Assembly (NCBI RefSeq): GCF_002278135.3
Contig: NZ_CP029425.2
Location: forward strand, 8,408,001 to 8,472,000
Source of the DNA: Bradyrhizobium ottawaense
GTDB taxonomy: Bacteria; Pseudomonadota; Alphaproteobacteria; Rhizobiales; Xanthobacteraceae
Length of the DNA: 64,000 nt
Direction: 5' to 3'
Shown: in pieces, positions 17,642-26,269 of the stretch
How positions within the stretch are numbered: the stretch's first letter is position 1
How the letters are laid out: each line of letters starts with the position of its first letter
Translations under genes and position numbers: made by a program
Notes under the pieces: generated by a model
What the model was told of the DNA's origin: nothing
The model's database searches: none
The model's input: only the letters and a program-made list of their open reading frames with translations

Positions 17642-19192
17642 TTGGCCGTTCGTTACTACGACTGGATCATTCATCATGGCCGCCGCACGCCTGACAAGGT
17701 CGCGGTGATCGACCTCGCGAGCGAGCGCCGCTTCACTTATGCGCAGCTTGACGCCCGAGTCTCGCGCCTCGCCTCTTTCCTGCGCCACACGCTGAACGTC
17801 GCACGCGGCGACCGTGTCGCGGTGCTGGCGCTGAACACGACCGATACGCTGGAGGTCCAGTTCGCCTGCGGCCGCCTCGGCGCGATCTTCGTGCCGCTGA
17901 ACACCCGCCTCACCGTTCCCGAGCTTCAGTTCATCACCGGCGATTGCGCGCCGAAGGTGATGATCCACGACACCGATCTCGCCGAGACGGGGCTTGCCGT
18001 CGCAAAGCTGTGCGGCATCGCGACCAGCCTGCTGCTCGGACCCGGCGGGTCCTATGAGGCCGGCATCGCCGGCGCAAAGGCGCTCGAGGCGATCGAGCAG
18101 GTCACGCTCGATGACGTCTCGACCATCATGTACACGTCGGGCACGACAGGACATCCGAAGGGCGCGACCATCACCCATGGCATGACCTTCTGGAATTGCG
18201 TCAATCTCGGCGGTCCCGCCTGTATCGGACCGTCCTCGGTTCTGCTCACCGTGCTGCCGCTGTTCCACACCGGCGGGCTGAATTGCTACACCAATCCCGT
18301 GCTGCATGCCGGCGGCACCGTGATGATCATGCGCGCGTTCGATCCCGGTACCGCGCTCGGCCTGATCAACGATCCCGCACAGGGCATCAACGTGTTCTTC
18401 GGCGTGCCCGCGATCTACCAGTTCATGGCGCAACACCCCGCTTTCCCAACGACCGATCTCGGCCGGCTGATCGTCGGAGGCGTCGGCGGCGCGGCGATGC
18501 CGGTACCGCTCTTGAAAGTCTGGGAGGCGCGCGGCGTCGCGCTTCAGCAGGGTTACGGCATGACCGAGACCTCGCCGGCCGTGCTGGTGCTCGACCGCGA
18601 GGATGCGGCGCGCAAGGCCGGCTCCGCCGGCAAGCCCGTGCTGCACACCGAAGTGCGCATCGTGCGCCCCGACGGCAGCGATGCAGATGTCGGCGAGCTC
18701 GGTGAGCTCTGGGTCAAGGGGCCGAACATCACCCCGGGCTACTGGAACAGGCCGGAGGCGAACAAGACCTCCTTCACCGACGGCTGGCTGCACACCGGTG
18801 ACGCGACGCGCGTCGACGAAGAGGGCTTCTACTACATCGTCGACCGCTGGAAGGACATGTACATCTCCGGCGGCGAGAACGTCTATCCGGCCGAGGTCGA
18901 GAACGTCCTGCACCAGCTCGCGGCCGTCGCCGAGGCCGCCGTGATCGGCATTTCCGATCCGCAATGGGGCGAAGTGGGCCTGGCCATCGTCGCGGTCAAG
19001 TCGGGCCAAAAGCTGACCGACGCCGATGTCTTCGCGCATTGCGCGGCCAATCTGGCGCGCTTCAAATGTCCACGCCAGATCCGCTTCGTCGACGCGCTGC
19101 CCCGCAACGCCACGGGCAAGATCCACAAGCCGACCTTGCGCAAGGAGTTCTCGGTGGCCTCCGAAGTCGACAGGAAAGTCGCCAACGCCTGA
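17642..19192 (+). CDS. AMP-forming acyl-CoA ligase
   Basis: ANL-superfamily acyl-CoA synthetase of 516 residues. Motifs: TIMYTSGTTGHPKGATITHG (phosphate-binding loop), GYGMTETSP (adenine site), WLHTGDATRVDEEGFYYIVDR (hinge and TGD core), and the C-terminal NATGKIHKPTLR with the catalytic lysine. It presumably activates the acid that the divergent dehydrogenases then oxidise. Two starts are possible. An ATG at 17630 lacks a clear ribosome site. A TTG at 17642 sits five bases after GGAGG (17632-17636) and gives LAVRYYDWIIHHG, so it is preferred. A rho-independent terminator follows the stop. Confidence 0.93.
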   Translation: MAVRYYDWIIHHGRRTPDKVAVIDLASERRFTYAQLDARVSRLASFLRHTLNVARGDRVAVLALNTTDTLEVQFACGRLGAIFVPLNTRLTVPELQFITGDCAPKVMIHDTDLAETGLAVAKLCGIATSLLLGPGGSYEAGIAGAKALEAIEQVTLDDVSTIMYTSGTTGHPKGATITHGMTFWNCVNLGGPACIGPSSVLLTVLPLFHTGGLNCYTNPVLHAGGTVMIMRAFDPGTALGLINDPAQGINVFFGVPAIYQFMAQHPAFPTTDLGRLIVGGVGGAAMPVPLLKVWEARGVALQQGYGMTETSPAVLVLDREDAARKAGSAGKPVLHTEVRIVRPDGSDADVGELGELWVKGPNITPGYWNRPEANKTSFTDGWLHTGDATRVDEEGFYYIVDRWKDMYISGGENVYPAEVENVLHQLAAVAEAAVIGISDPQWGEVGLAIVAVKSGQKLTDADVFAHCAANLARFKCPRQIRFVDALPRNATGKIHKPTLRKEFSVASEVDRKVANA

Positions 19193-19195
19193 CCC

Positions 19196-19226
19196 AAGCG
19201 CCCCTCGCGGGCGCTTTTTCTTTTTG
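19196..19226 (+). terminator. Rho-independent terminator of the acyl-CoA ligase gene
   Basis: An 8-bp perfect stem AAGCGCCC / GGGCGCTT with a 5-base loop (19196-19216), followed by TTTTCTTTTT. It starts three bases after the ligase stop codon and separates that gene from the binding-protein gene. Confidence 0.85.
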
Positions 19227-19267
19227 AAGTGCCTGCCCTACCCAACAAGAAACCCCAAGGAATTTCC

Positions 19268-20491
19268 ATGAAGAACAAGAAACTCGTCCTGCTCGCCGCG
19301 GCAACTGCCCTGACATTGCTCTCCACCCAGGGTGCTTTCGCGCAGAAGAAATACGACACCGGCGCCAGCGACACCGAGATCAAGATCGGCAATGTCGAGG
19401 CCTATTCCGGTCCCGCTTCCGCCTACGGCATCATCGGCAAGACCGAGGAGGCCTACTTCAAGATGGTCAACGATCAGGGCGGCATCAACGGCCGCAAGAT
19501 CAACTGGATCTCCTACGATGACGGCTATTCGCCGCCCAAGACCGTGGAGCAGGTCCGCAAGCTGATCGAGAGCGACGAGGTGTTCCTGATCTTCAACGCG
19601 CTGGGCACCCCGACCCAGACCGCTGTGCAGAAATATCACAATGCCAAGAAGGTGCCGCAGCTGTTCCTCGCCACCGGCGCCAGCAAGTGGAACGACCCGA
19701 AGAATTTTCCCTGGACCATGGGCTTCCAGCCCAGCTATCGGGTCGAGGCCCAGATCTTCGCCAAGTACATTCTGAAGGAGAAGCCGGACGCGAAGGTCGC
19801 GATCTTCTATGCCAACGACGATTTCGGCAAGGACTACGTCGCCGGCATCAAGGACGTGTTCGGTGACAAGGCATCGAAGCTGATCGTGGCCGAAGAGAGC
19901 TACGAGACGTCGGAACCGTCGATCGACGCCCATATCGTCAAGCTCAAGGGCACCGGCGCCGATGTTTTCGTGAACATCGCCACCCCCAAATTCGCGGCGC
20001 AGGCCATCAAGAAGATCGCGGAGCTGGAATGGAAGCCGATGCATTTGATGACCGACGTCTCGGTGTCGATCGGCGCGGTAATGAAGCCAGCCGGCATCGA
20101 GGCATCTGAAGGCGTGCTGTCGGCCGGCTATCTGAAGGACGCCTCCGATCCGCAGTGGAAGGACGACGAGGGCATGAAGAAGTTCATGACCTTCATCGAC
20201 AAGTACATGCCCGGCGCGAACATTTCGGACGCCAATCTGGTTTACGCCTACGCCGCGGCCCAGACGATGGTGCAGGTGCTGAAGCAGTCGGGCGACAACC
20301 TGACCCGAGAGAACGTGATGAAGCAGGCCGCCAGTCTCAAGGACTTCGTCCCCGACACGCTGATCCCGGGGATCAAGATCAACACCTCGGCCACGGACTT
20401 CGCGCCGATCGAGCAGCTCAAGATGTGGCGCTTCAAGAAGGGTCAGTGGGAACTGTTCGGCGATATCATCAGCGCCGAAACCGGAGGCTAG
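19268..20491 (+). CDS. Branched-chain amino acid-type ABC substrate-binding protein (orphan)
   Basis: A 407-residue periplasmic binding protein of the Peripla_BP_6 / LivJ class. A signal peptide (KNKK then a hydrophobic core, cleavage near AFA|QKK) precedes DTEIKIGNVEAYSGPASAYG, the family N-terminal signature, and NDQGGINGRKI. The frame is open to 19229, but AAGGA at 19257 with six-base spacing selects the ATG at 19268. No liv permease or ATPase lies next to it: it is flanked by an acyl-CoA ligase and a convergent glycosyltransferase. In this bacterial group such orphan binding proteins are common near aromatic or fatty acid catabolism genes, and the ligand may be an acid metabolised by the neighbours. 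Confidence 0.93.
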   Translation: MKNKKLVLLAAATALTLLSTQGAFAQKKYDTGASDTEIKIGNVEAYSGPASAYGIIGKTEEAYFKMVNDQGGINGRKINWISYDDGYSPPKTVEQVRKLIESDEVFLIFNALGTPTQTAVQKYHNAKKVPQLFLATGASKWNDPKNFPWTMGFQPSYRVEAQIFAKYILKEKPDAKVAIFYANDDFGKDYVAGIKDVFGDKASKLIVAEESYETSEPSIDAHIVKLKGTGADVFVNIATPKFAAQAIKKIAELEWKPMHLMTDVSVSIGAVMKPAGIEASEGVLSAGYLKDASDPQWKDDEGMKKFMTFIDKYMPGANISDANLVYAYAAAQTMVQVLKQSGDNLTRENVMKQAASLKDFVPDTLIPGIKINTSATDFAPIEQLKMWRFKKGQWELFGDIISAETGG

Positions 20492-20519
20492 CTCGACGCC
20501 GGCCAACCTCGTCTGACCA

Positions 20520-20556
20520 AAGCGCGATGCGATCAGGATGGATCGTCATCGCGCTT
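20520..20556. terminator. Hairpin between convergent genes, probable terminator
   Basis: AAGCGCGATGCGATC and GATCGTCATCGCGCTT pair over about 15 bp with one bulged base and a six-base loop. There is no long T tract, so intrinsic termination is uncertain. It lies between the convergent binding-protein and glycosyltransferase genes. Confidence 0.5.
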
Positions 20557-20569
20557 CAGGTCGTGGTTT

Positions 20570-20619
20570 GAGCATGGTCTTCTCGGAAAACCCGCCAGGC
20601 ACTTTTCCGGATCAGGCTC
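20570..20619. repeat. Dispersed palindrome, family G (copy 1)
   Basis: GAGCATGGTCTTCTCGGAAA at the left and CTTTTCCGGATCAGGCTC at the right form an imperfect 50-bp palindrome. Related GCATGATC...TCCGGAAA elements lie at 39218-39266 and 56681-56749. Its end touches the stop codon of the glycosyltransferase gene. Confidence 0.65.
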
Positions 20620-22103
20620 TAGGCTGAAATTGAAGCTCCGGCATCCTGGCTCACCTCGATGGATGCCACGGAAAGACCAAGGCGGCGGGAATCGCCAATC
20701 CCCCTCAACTCGGGGCAGGACCATGCCAGGATGGCGATGCCCGAGGGCGGCAGATCGAGGTCCATCGTATAGCTATCAGGGCCGATTGCGATCGCGGAGG
20801 CATCAACGTGCACGCCGTCGAGATAGAAATGCACACCGATCTCGCGCAGCGGCGCGCGCAAGGCGGGACTTCGGATCCGAACGGTGTTGCGGCCCGCGCC
20901 CCCCTGGATGCGAACGGCGGCCTGGGGCTCGCTCCAGCGGAAGGTGTGCCCCGCTGACGATTCGAGGGCATGGAATCCGGCTTGCCCGAGAACGCGATCT
21001 CCCAGGAATTTCACCGCCGGCCCGGCATGGCCGCGAATGCGACGAATGCATTCGAGCCGCTGCAGATGGATCAGCGAGGCGATGTAGCGTCTCATCCATC
21101 GCGCGATCGCTTCGCTCGATCCGATCATCGTCAGCGCGCGCAGACCGAAATGCGATTGCAGGACGGCCAGGCGCGCGGCGAAGCGCGCCGGAAGATCGCC
21201 GCACAGAGCCAGTGCACCCCAATGCCAGAAGGCGCGCAGTTTTTCCCCAGGCGGCCTCCAGCCGCGGCCTGCAAAGCAGTAATGCAGGAGCGCATTCGAC
21301 GCAGCGCGGGCGAGCGATACGTCGAATCCGGCCCATTCGACCCATTCGACTGGAACTTCGAGCAGCTCGCTGCCGGGCTCGCGGCGCGCCTCGCTGAGAT
21401 ATCGGATCTCGCCCTCGACGAAATCGAGCGTGAAGGTCTTGAGCTCGCCGATTTCGCCGATGTAATAATGATGGAAGCGCGCCTCCTCCAGATAACCGAT
21501 GGCGTGACCTCTCGCGTGATAGGCCGCGGCCAGCACCCATTCAGCAAAATGGCCGAGCTCCTCGCGCAGGCCTCCGCATTCCCAATAGACGTCACGCCGC
21601 GTCACGAAGCACTGATCGAGCACCTTGCGCCAGGGATGCTGCTTCATGCCGAATTCGATGTCGGCCTGGTACATTGTGGCCTCGGCTTCCGAGAGCCTGT
21701 TATGGCAAATCGGCACCGAGCGGCAGGAGAAGGCGGCCCAGTCGGGATGCGCGTCGATCGCGCGGATGCACAGCTCGATTACTTCGGGCTCGGGCCAGCA
21801 ATGCGACTCCGTGAAGAACAGATAACTGCCGCGGGCCTTGGCGGCGCCAAATGCGCAGAGCCCGATGTCGTGATCCGAAGCGGTGAATTCCAGGCGCGCC
21901 TGGTCGCCAGCCAGCACCTTCAGCTCCTCGCGCGCGGCGAAGTCCGGCGGCACCACCAGGATGATTTCGTAAAGCGATCTATCTGCGGTCTGCGACGTCC
22001 AACCGAGCCAGGACAGCTCCCATTGCCCGCGGTGATATTCGAGCGGGATGATGATGGAGAACAGCGGAGATTCGCCGATGCATGGGGCGCGCGCGTTCTG
22101 CAT
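20619..22103 (-). CDS. Family 2 glycosyltransferase with C-terminal beta-rich domain
   Basis: 494 residues. The N-terminal GT-A domain begins FSIIIPLEYHRGQWELSWL and has LYEIILVVPPDF and the region FTESHCWPEPEVIE where GT2 enzymes keep a DxD-type metal site; here it reads TESHCWPEP, an atypical version. A helical middle part (about 215-370) is followed by about 120 residues of alternating beta character (WSEPQAAVRIQGGAGRNTVR onwards) ending in DSRRLGLSVASIEV. A similar tail is seen in the glycosyltransferase at 27273-28928. It probably transfers a sugar to a surface or secreted glycan. An XRE regulator gene lies 48 bp upstream on the same strand. Donor and acceptor cannot be assigned. Confidence 0.75.
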   Translation of the reverse strand: MQNARAPCIGESPLFSIIIPLEYHRGQWELSWLGWTSQTADRSLYEIILVVPPDFAAREELKVLAGDQARLEFTASDHDIGLCAFGAAKARGSYLFFTESHCWPEPEVIELCIRAIDAHPDWAAFSCRSVPICHNRLSEAEATMYQADIEFGMKQHPWRKVLDQCFVTRRDVYWECGGLREELGHFAEWVLAAAYHARGHAIGYLEEARFHHYYIGEIGELKTFTLDFVEGEIRYLSEARREPGSELLEVPVEWVEWAGFDVSLARAASNALLHYCFAGRGWRPPGEKLRAFWHWGALALCGDLPARFAARLAVLQSHFGLRALTMIGSSEAIARWMRRYIASLIHLQRLECIRRIRGHAGPAVKFLGDRVLGQAGFHALESSAGHTFRWSEPQAAVRIQGGAGRNTVRIRSPALRAPLREIGVHFYLDGVHVDASAIAIGPDSYTMDLDLPPSGIAILAWSCPELRGIGDSRRLGLSVASIEVSQDAGASISA

Positions 22104-22151
22104 ACCCCCTTATAGACGCAGGCAACGCCATTCCGGATTCTTTCTTGCGGA

Positions 22152-22922
22152 CTATACCGACAGAAACAGTGCGAAGGATTCTTCCACCGTGCGGCGCAGA
22201 TGCTTTCCGTACAACGCATGGTTGGCGTCGCCGGGCCCGACCCTCCCCAGCGACGGCTTCGGGACGTTCCGGAGCGGTACGTAGGCGATCGGTGCTGCGA
22301 TCGGCGTGAGCTGTGAACCAGGCCCCGCGCGGAGCGTCGAGATGATGCCGTACATCTCGCCGGCGACCGTCGGCCGCGACACCGTGATCACGCGGTGCTG
22401 GCCGTGCTTGATGATGACGAGGTAGATGAAGCCTGACTGATGCGGGACGGCGACCTCGCCGGTATGCTCGTAGGCGGTATCGGTGCGATCGCCCTCCCGA
22501 AAGACCAGCGAAGACACCTTCGGCTCCCAGACGATCTCGGTGCGGTAAGCGAAGATCGCGTCCTTGTCGCCGAACGACGGCCGCAGCGTGATGTAGACGT
22601 CCTCGAGCCAGGTCACGGCGCGATGCGCATAGGAGCCGAGACTGTCGGGAGCGACATCGTTGGCGGCCTGAGGCGCCGCCACGACGGGGCCCTTGCGCAA
22701 AGAGACGCCCAGCGCCTGCTCCAGCCGGACCGTCGTCGCCAGCGTAAACGGCCGCCGGCCGCCGAGCACCTTCTCCAGCGTCGACAGGCTGAGCTTGGCC
22801 TGCTCGGCCAGCGTCTGCCGGGAGATCCGGCGTCTGGCGAGCTCCTCGCGAATGGTCTCGGCGATCTCGCGGCTCTGCTCGTCCGAAAGCTGCTTGTCGG
22901 TGAGTTTATCCTGCATCTGCAT
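22152..22922 (-). CDS. XRE-family transcriptional regulator
   Basis: 256 residues. A Cro/C1-type helix-turn-helix occupies about residues 20-75 (SRQTLAEQAKLSLSTLEKVLGGRRPFTLATTVRLEQALG). The remaining about 170 residues form a domain not recognised here, rich in beta-strand-like segments (VYITLRPSF, FIYLVIIKHGQHRVITVSR), which may sense a ligand or modification. A second in-frame ATG two codons downstream (22916) is equally possible. It is divergent from the VIT-VWA sortase substrate gene and sits just upstream of the glycosyltransferase, so either could be its target. Confidence 0.8.
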   Translation of the reverse strand: MQMQDKLTDKQLSDEQSREIAETIREELARRRISRQTLAEQAKLSLSTLEKVLGGRRPFTLATTVRLEQALGVSLRKGPVVAAPQAANDVAPDSLGSYAHRAVTWLEDVYITLRPSFGDKDAIFAYRTEIVWEPKVSSLVFREGDRTDTAYEHTGEVAVPHQSGFIYLVIIKHGQHRVITVSRPTVAGEMYGIISTLRAGPGSQLTPIAAPIAYVPLRNVPKPSLGRVGPGDANHALYGKHLRRTVEESFALFLSV

Positions 22923-23108
22923 CGCTAACCCTGCTCCAGCACGGCCATTCTAGCAGGGCGGACAAACCAGCACAAAACCGCACATGGGCGCCCCACGGCG
23001 GCCTGCCCGGGCCGGCCGCGGCGGAACATGACCGATCATTCTGCTCGCGAAATCGGCCCCTCCCAGCGAATGCTCAGAGCCAGCAAACGTCCTTCCGGGA
23101 GCAGGCCA

Positions 23109-25370
23109 ATGGACACCTACGACATAGCCGACAACGACGAGCACCCCATGTTGAAGGGGCTGATCAAGCTCGGATTGTTTCTTCTCGCGCAGGGCATCGC
23201 GGTGATGCTGATGGCCTTCGTGGCCCTGCTCGTCAGCTTCGGAACCAGTTGGTCGGCAACGAACGAGCAGGCCAGCCTGCTCCAGCCCGGCGACGCCAAG
23301 TCCGGCTCCCTTCTCCTGAAGGAGGATGGCGCCACCACCGAAGCGATCCGCCTCGGCACCGACGTCGACATCACGGTCTCGGGCCCGACGCTGCGCGCGC
23401 GCGTCACCCAAATCTTCCGCAATCCGACCAAGGACTGGGTCGAAGCAACCTATGTGTATCCGCTCGCGACCGGCGGCGCCGTCGATACGCTGAAGATGGT
23501 GGTCGGCGACCGCGTCATCGTCGGCGACATCAAGGAGCGCCAGCAGGCCCGCGTGATCTACGAAGAGGCACGCCGCACCGGTCAGAGGGCCGCGCTCACC
23601 GAGCAGGAGCGGCCGAACATCTTTACCAATTCGGTCGCCAATATCGGCCCCGGCGAAACCGTGCTGGTGCAGATCGAATATCAGGAGCCGGTGCATCAAT
23701 CCGGCAACGAATATTCACTGCGTCTGCCGCTGGTGGTCGGACCGCGCTACAATCCGGCGCCGATCGTGCAGAGCGTCGACTTCCGCAAGGACGGATCGGG
23801 CTGGGGCGCGGCGACCTCGGACCCGGTACCGGACCGCGACCGCCTCTCGCCGCCTGTGCTCGATCCCGCCAGGAATGCACCGGTCAATCCGACCAGCATC
23901 ACGGTGCGCCTGAAGGCCGGCTTCGCGCTCGGCGAGGTCAAGAGCCACCACCATAAGGTCAAGATCGAAAGTCCGGACAACATGGCGCGTGTCATCACGC
24001 TCGCCGACGGCGCCGTCCCGGCTGACCGCGATTTCGAGCTGACCTGGAAGGCCGCCGCCGAGAAGGCGCCATCGGTCGGCCTGTTCCGCGAACATGTCGG
24101 CGACGCCGACTACCTGCTCGCCTTCGTCACTCCGCCCAGCGCCGAACAGACGACACAAAAGCCATTGCCGCGTGAGGTCGTGTTCGTGATCGACAATTCG
24201 GGCTCGATGGGCGGCACGTCGATCGTCCAGGCCAAGGCGAGCCTCGCCTACGCTCTGTCCCGGCTCCAGCCGACCGACAGTTTCAACGTCATTCGCTTCG
24301 ACGATACCATGGACATGCTGTTTCCAACCTCCGTGACGGCAGACGCTGCCCATGTCGGCGAGGCAACCTCGTTCGTGAGCGCGTTGCAGGCGCGCGGCGG
24401 CACCGAGATGGTGCCGGCAATGCGCGCCGCGCTGGCAGACAAGCTCGGCGACACCGGCATGGTTCGCCAGGTCGTTTTCCTGACCGACGGCGCAATCGGC
24501 AACGAACAGCAATTGTTCGAAACGATCACGGCGATGCGCGGCCGCTCGCGCGTCTTCATGGTCGGCATCGGCTCGGCGCCGAACACCTATCTGATGACCC
24601 GCGCCGCCGAGCTCGGCCGTGGTGCCTTCACCCATATCGGTTCCGTCGAGCAGGTGGAGGAGCGCATGCGCGGCTTGTTCGCCAAGCTGGAAAATCCGGC
24701 CGTCACCGGCCTCACCGCGAAATTCTCCGAGGCCAACGCCGACGTGACCCCGGCGATTATCCCGGACGTCTATCGCGACGAGCCGCTGGTGCTGGCAGCA
24801 AAGCTCGACAAGCTCGCAGGCTCGCTCGAGATCAGGGGCCGCGTCGACGACCGTCCATGGTCAGTGACGCTGCCGCTGCAAAATGCCGCCGAAGGCAATG
24901 GCCTGTCAAAGCTCTGGGCCAAGCGCAAGATCGGCGATGCCGAAGTGGCGCGCGCCATGCGGGAGCTCGCGCCCGAGGAGGCCGACAAGGCGATCCTGGC
25001 GCTGGCGCTCGACCATCAGATCGTCACGCGCCTGACCAGCCTTGTCGCCGTCGACAAGACGCCGAGCCGGCCAGAAGGCGCGCCGCTCAAGCTCAGCGAA
25101 TTGCCGATCAACCTGCCCGCCGGCTGGGATTTCGAGAAGGTGTTCGGCGAACGGCCGCAGGTCCCGGCACACTTGCGTGAACGCCATGCCGATGCGAGCA
25201 CCTCACCCGCCGCGCGGCGTCCGACCCCCGCAGCGCCCGACGCGATCCGTCTGCCCAAGACAGCAACTTCAGCCGAGCTGAAGATGATCGCAGGCCTGGT
25301 CCTGATCGTGCTCGCCCTGATCCTGTTCGTGTTCAACCGGCGTCGGCTCTTGCTCACCGACGCCGCTTGA
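23109..25370 (+). CDS. VIT-VWA protein, class GN sortase substrate ('marine sortase target' family)
   Basis: 753 residues. An N-terminal transmembrane/signal segment (about 15-45) is followed by a vault-inter-alpha-trypsin domain (about 60-190, DITVSGPTLRARVTQIFRNP onwards) and a von Willebrand A domain (about 350-520) whose MIDAS loop FVIDNSGSMGG is intact (DxSxS). The tail (about 715-753) is a sorting signal: LPKTAT, a hydrophobic helix, then NRRR. A class GN sortase gene lies 166 bp downstream, the pairing known for this family. It is therefore probably anchored or processed at the cell envelope. The frame is open from 23028, but the ATG at 23109 follows GGGAG and is chosen. Its biological role is not known. 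Confidence 0.9.
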   Translation: MDTYDIADNDEHPMLKGLIKLGLFLLAQGIAVMLMAFVALLVSFGTSWSATNEQASLLQPGDAKSGSLLLKEDGATTEAIRLGTDVDITVSGPTLRARVTQIFRNPTKDWVEATYVYPLATGGAVDTLKMVVGDRVIVGDIKERQQARVIYEEARRTGQRAALTEQERPNIFTNSVANIGPGETVLVQIEYQEPVHQSGNEYSLRLPLVVGPRYNPAPIVQSVDFRKDGSGWGAATSDPVPDRDRLSPPVLDPARNAPVNPTSITVRLKAGFALGEVKSHHHKVKIESPDNMARVITLADGAVPADRDFELTWKAAAEKAPSVGLFREHVGDADYLLAFVTPPSAEQTTQKPLPREVVFVIDNSGSMGGTSIVQAKASLAYALSRLQPTDSFNVIRFDDTMDMLFPTSVTADAAHVGEATSFVSALQARGGTEMVPAMRAALADKLGDTGMVRQVVFLTDGAIGNEQQLFETITAMRGRSRVFMVGIGSAPNTYLMTRAAELGRGAFTHIGSVEQVEERMRGLFAKLENPAVTGLTAKFSEANADVTPAIIPDVYRDEPLVLAAKLDKLAGSLEIRGRVDDRPWSVTLPLQNAAEGNGLSKLWAKRKIGDAEVARAMRELAPEEADKAILALALDHQIVTRLTSLVAVDKTPSRPEGAPLKLSELPINLPAGWDFEKVFGERPQVPAHLRERHADASTSPAARRPTPAAPDAIRLPKTATSAELKMIAGLVLIVLALILFVFNRRRLLLTDAA

Positions 25371-25399
25371 GAGAGGAGCCGCCCCGAACTCCTCTGTTA

Positions 25400-25446
25400 G
25401 CGCGCGCGGCTGCCCGTCCCATACCAACGGCCGCGCGCGTCTTTTT
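25400..25446 (+). terminator. Rho-independent terminator after the VIT-VWA gene
   Basis: An 11-bp GC stem (GCGCGCGGC at 25402-25410 pairing with GCCGCGCGC at 25430-25438) with a 19-base loop, followed by CTTTTTCC. It stands between the sortase substrate gene and the sortase gene. Confidence 0.75.
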
Positions 25447-25449
25447 CCT

Positions 25450-25523
25450 GTCATTGCGAGGAGCGAAGCCACGAAGCAATCAGACTGCCGCCGTTCAGAC
25501 AATCTGGATTGCTTCGCAATGAC
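25450..25523. repeat. Dispersed palindromic repeat, family E
   Basis: GTCATTGCGAGGAGCGAAGC and GATTGCTTCGCAATGAC are the ends of an imperfect palindrome of about 74 bp with inner arms AGATTGTCTGAA-like. It reaches into the first possible start codon of the sortase gene. Confidence 0.75.
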
Positions 25524-25536
25524 GAGAGTAGATGTC

Positions 25537-26106
25537 ATGCCCCGCCTCTCATCTCCCCTGGTTCTGGCACTGATCGGCCTCATCCTGTTCGGCGACGGCG
25601 CCTACATCCATGCCAAGGCGTGGCTGGCGCAGGTGCTGCTGGAGCGCGCGTTCGACAAGAGCCTTGCGACGGGCGAGGTGATCAAACCATGGGCATGGGC
25701 CGATACCTGGCCGGTCGCGCGGATCGAGGTGAAGCGGATAGGCGCCAGCGCGATCGTGCTGGAAGGTACGAGCGGCCAGGCGCTTGCCTTCGGGCCGGGC
25801 CATATCAGCCGAACGGCTGATGCGGGCGAGCGCGGTGTTGCCGTATACGCAGCGCATCGTGACACACATTTCCGTTTCTTGCGGAATGTTGCCGTCGGAG
25901 ACATCGTTGAGATCACCCGCCGTGACGGCAGGCATTTTCGCTATCGGGCGGATTCTTCGGCCGTTGTCCGTTTCGACGCGTCGGGCATCGATCCCTCGAC
26001 GCAGGGTGTGGAACTTGTGCTCACGACCTGCTGGCCGTTCGACGCCGTTACGTCCGGGCCGGAGCGCTATGTCATGCATGCCACCTTGATCGAAGCGCGT
26101 GAATAG
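25537..26106 (+). CDS. Class GN sortase
   Basis: 189-residue membrane-anchored transpeptidase. An N-terminal helix (LVLALIGLILFGDGAYI) is followed by the sortase beta-barrel with the catalytic histidine in VYAAHRDTHF, the cysteine in LTTCWPF and the arginine in GPERYVMHA. It should cleave the LPKTAT signal of the neighbouring VIT-VWA protein and attach it to a cell-envelope acceptor. An ATG at 25519 is in frame, but it falls inside the family E repeat; the ATG at 25537 gives MPRLSSPLVLAL and is preferred. A terminator precedes the gene, so it may have its own promoter or rely on read-through. Confidence 0.9.
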   Translation: MPRLSSPLVLALIGLILFGDGAYIHAKAWLAQVLLERAFDKSLATGEVIKPWAWADTWPVARIEVKRIGASAIVLEGTSGQALAFGPGHISRTADAGERGVAVYAAHRDTHFRFLRNVAVGDIVEITRRDGRHFRYRADSSAVVRFDASGIDPSTQGVELVLTTCWPFDAVTSGPERYVMHATLIEARE

Positions 26107-26269
26107 CGGTTCGCAATCGGCCCGTCCGGGAACGATCGAGCCCTCTCAAATCGCGCCGGACACGCCGGTCCATCGCGTTTGACGCGACCGTGAACTGGCG
26201 CCGTCGACCAGAGACCTGTAAGAAGGTCCCATTGATTATTATACGTTGTAATTTGCGAAAGCTCGATAG

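Noticed and set aside
17372..19126. A 584-codon open frame on the minus strand
   Set aside because: Antisense to the acyl-CoA ligase, which has all its motifs; no recognisable protein.
23028..23108. Longer N-terminus for the VIT-VWA protein
   Set aside because: The 27 extra codons have no ribosome site and precede the signal segment; GGGAG selects 23109.
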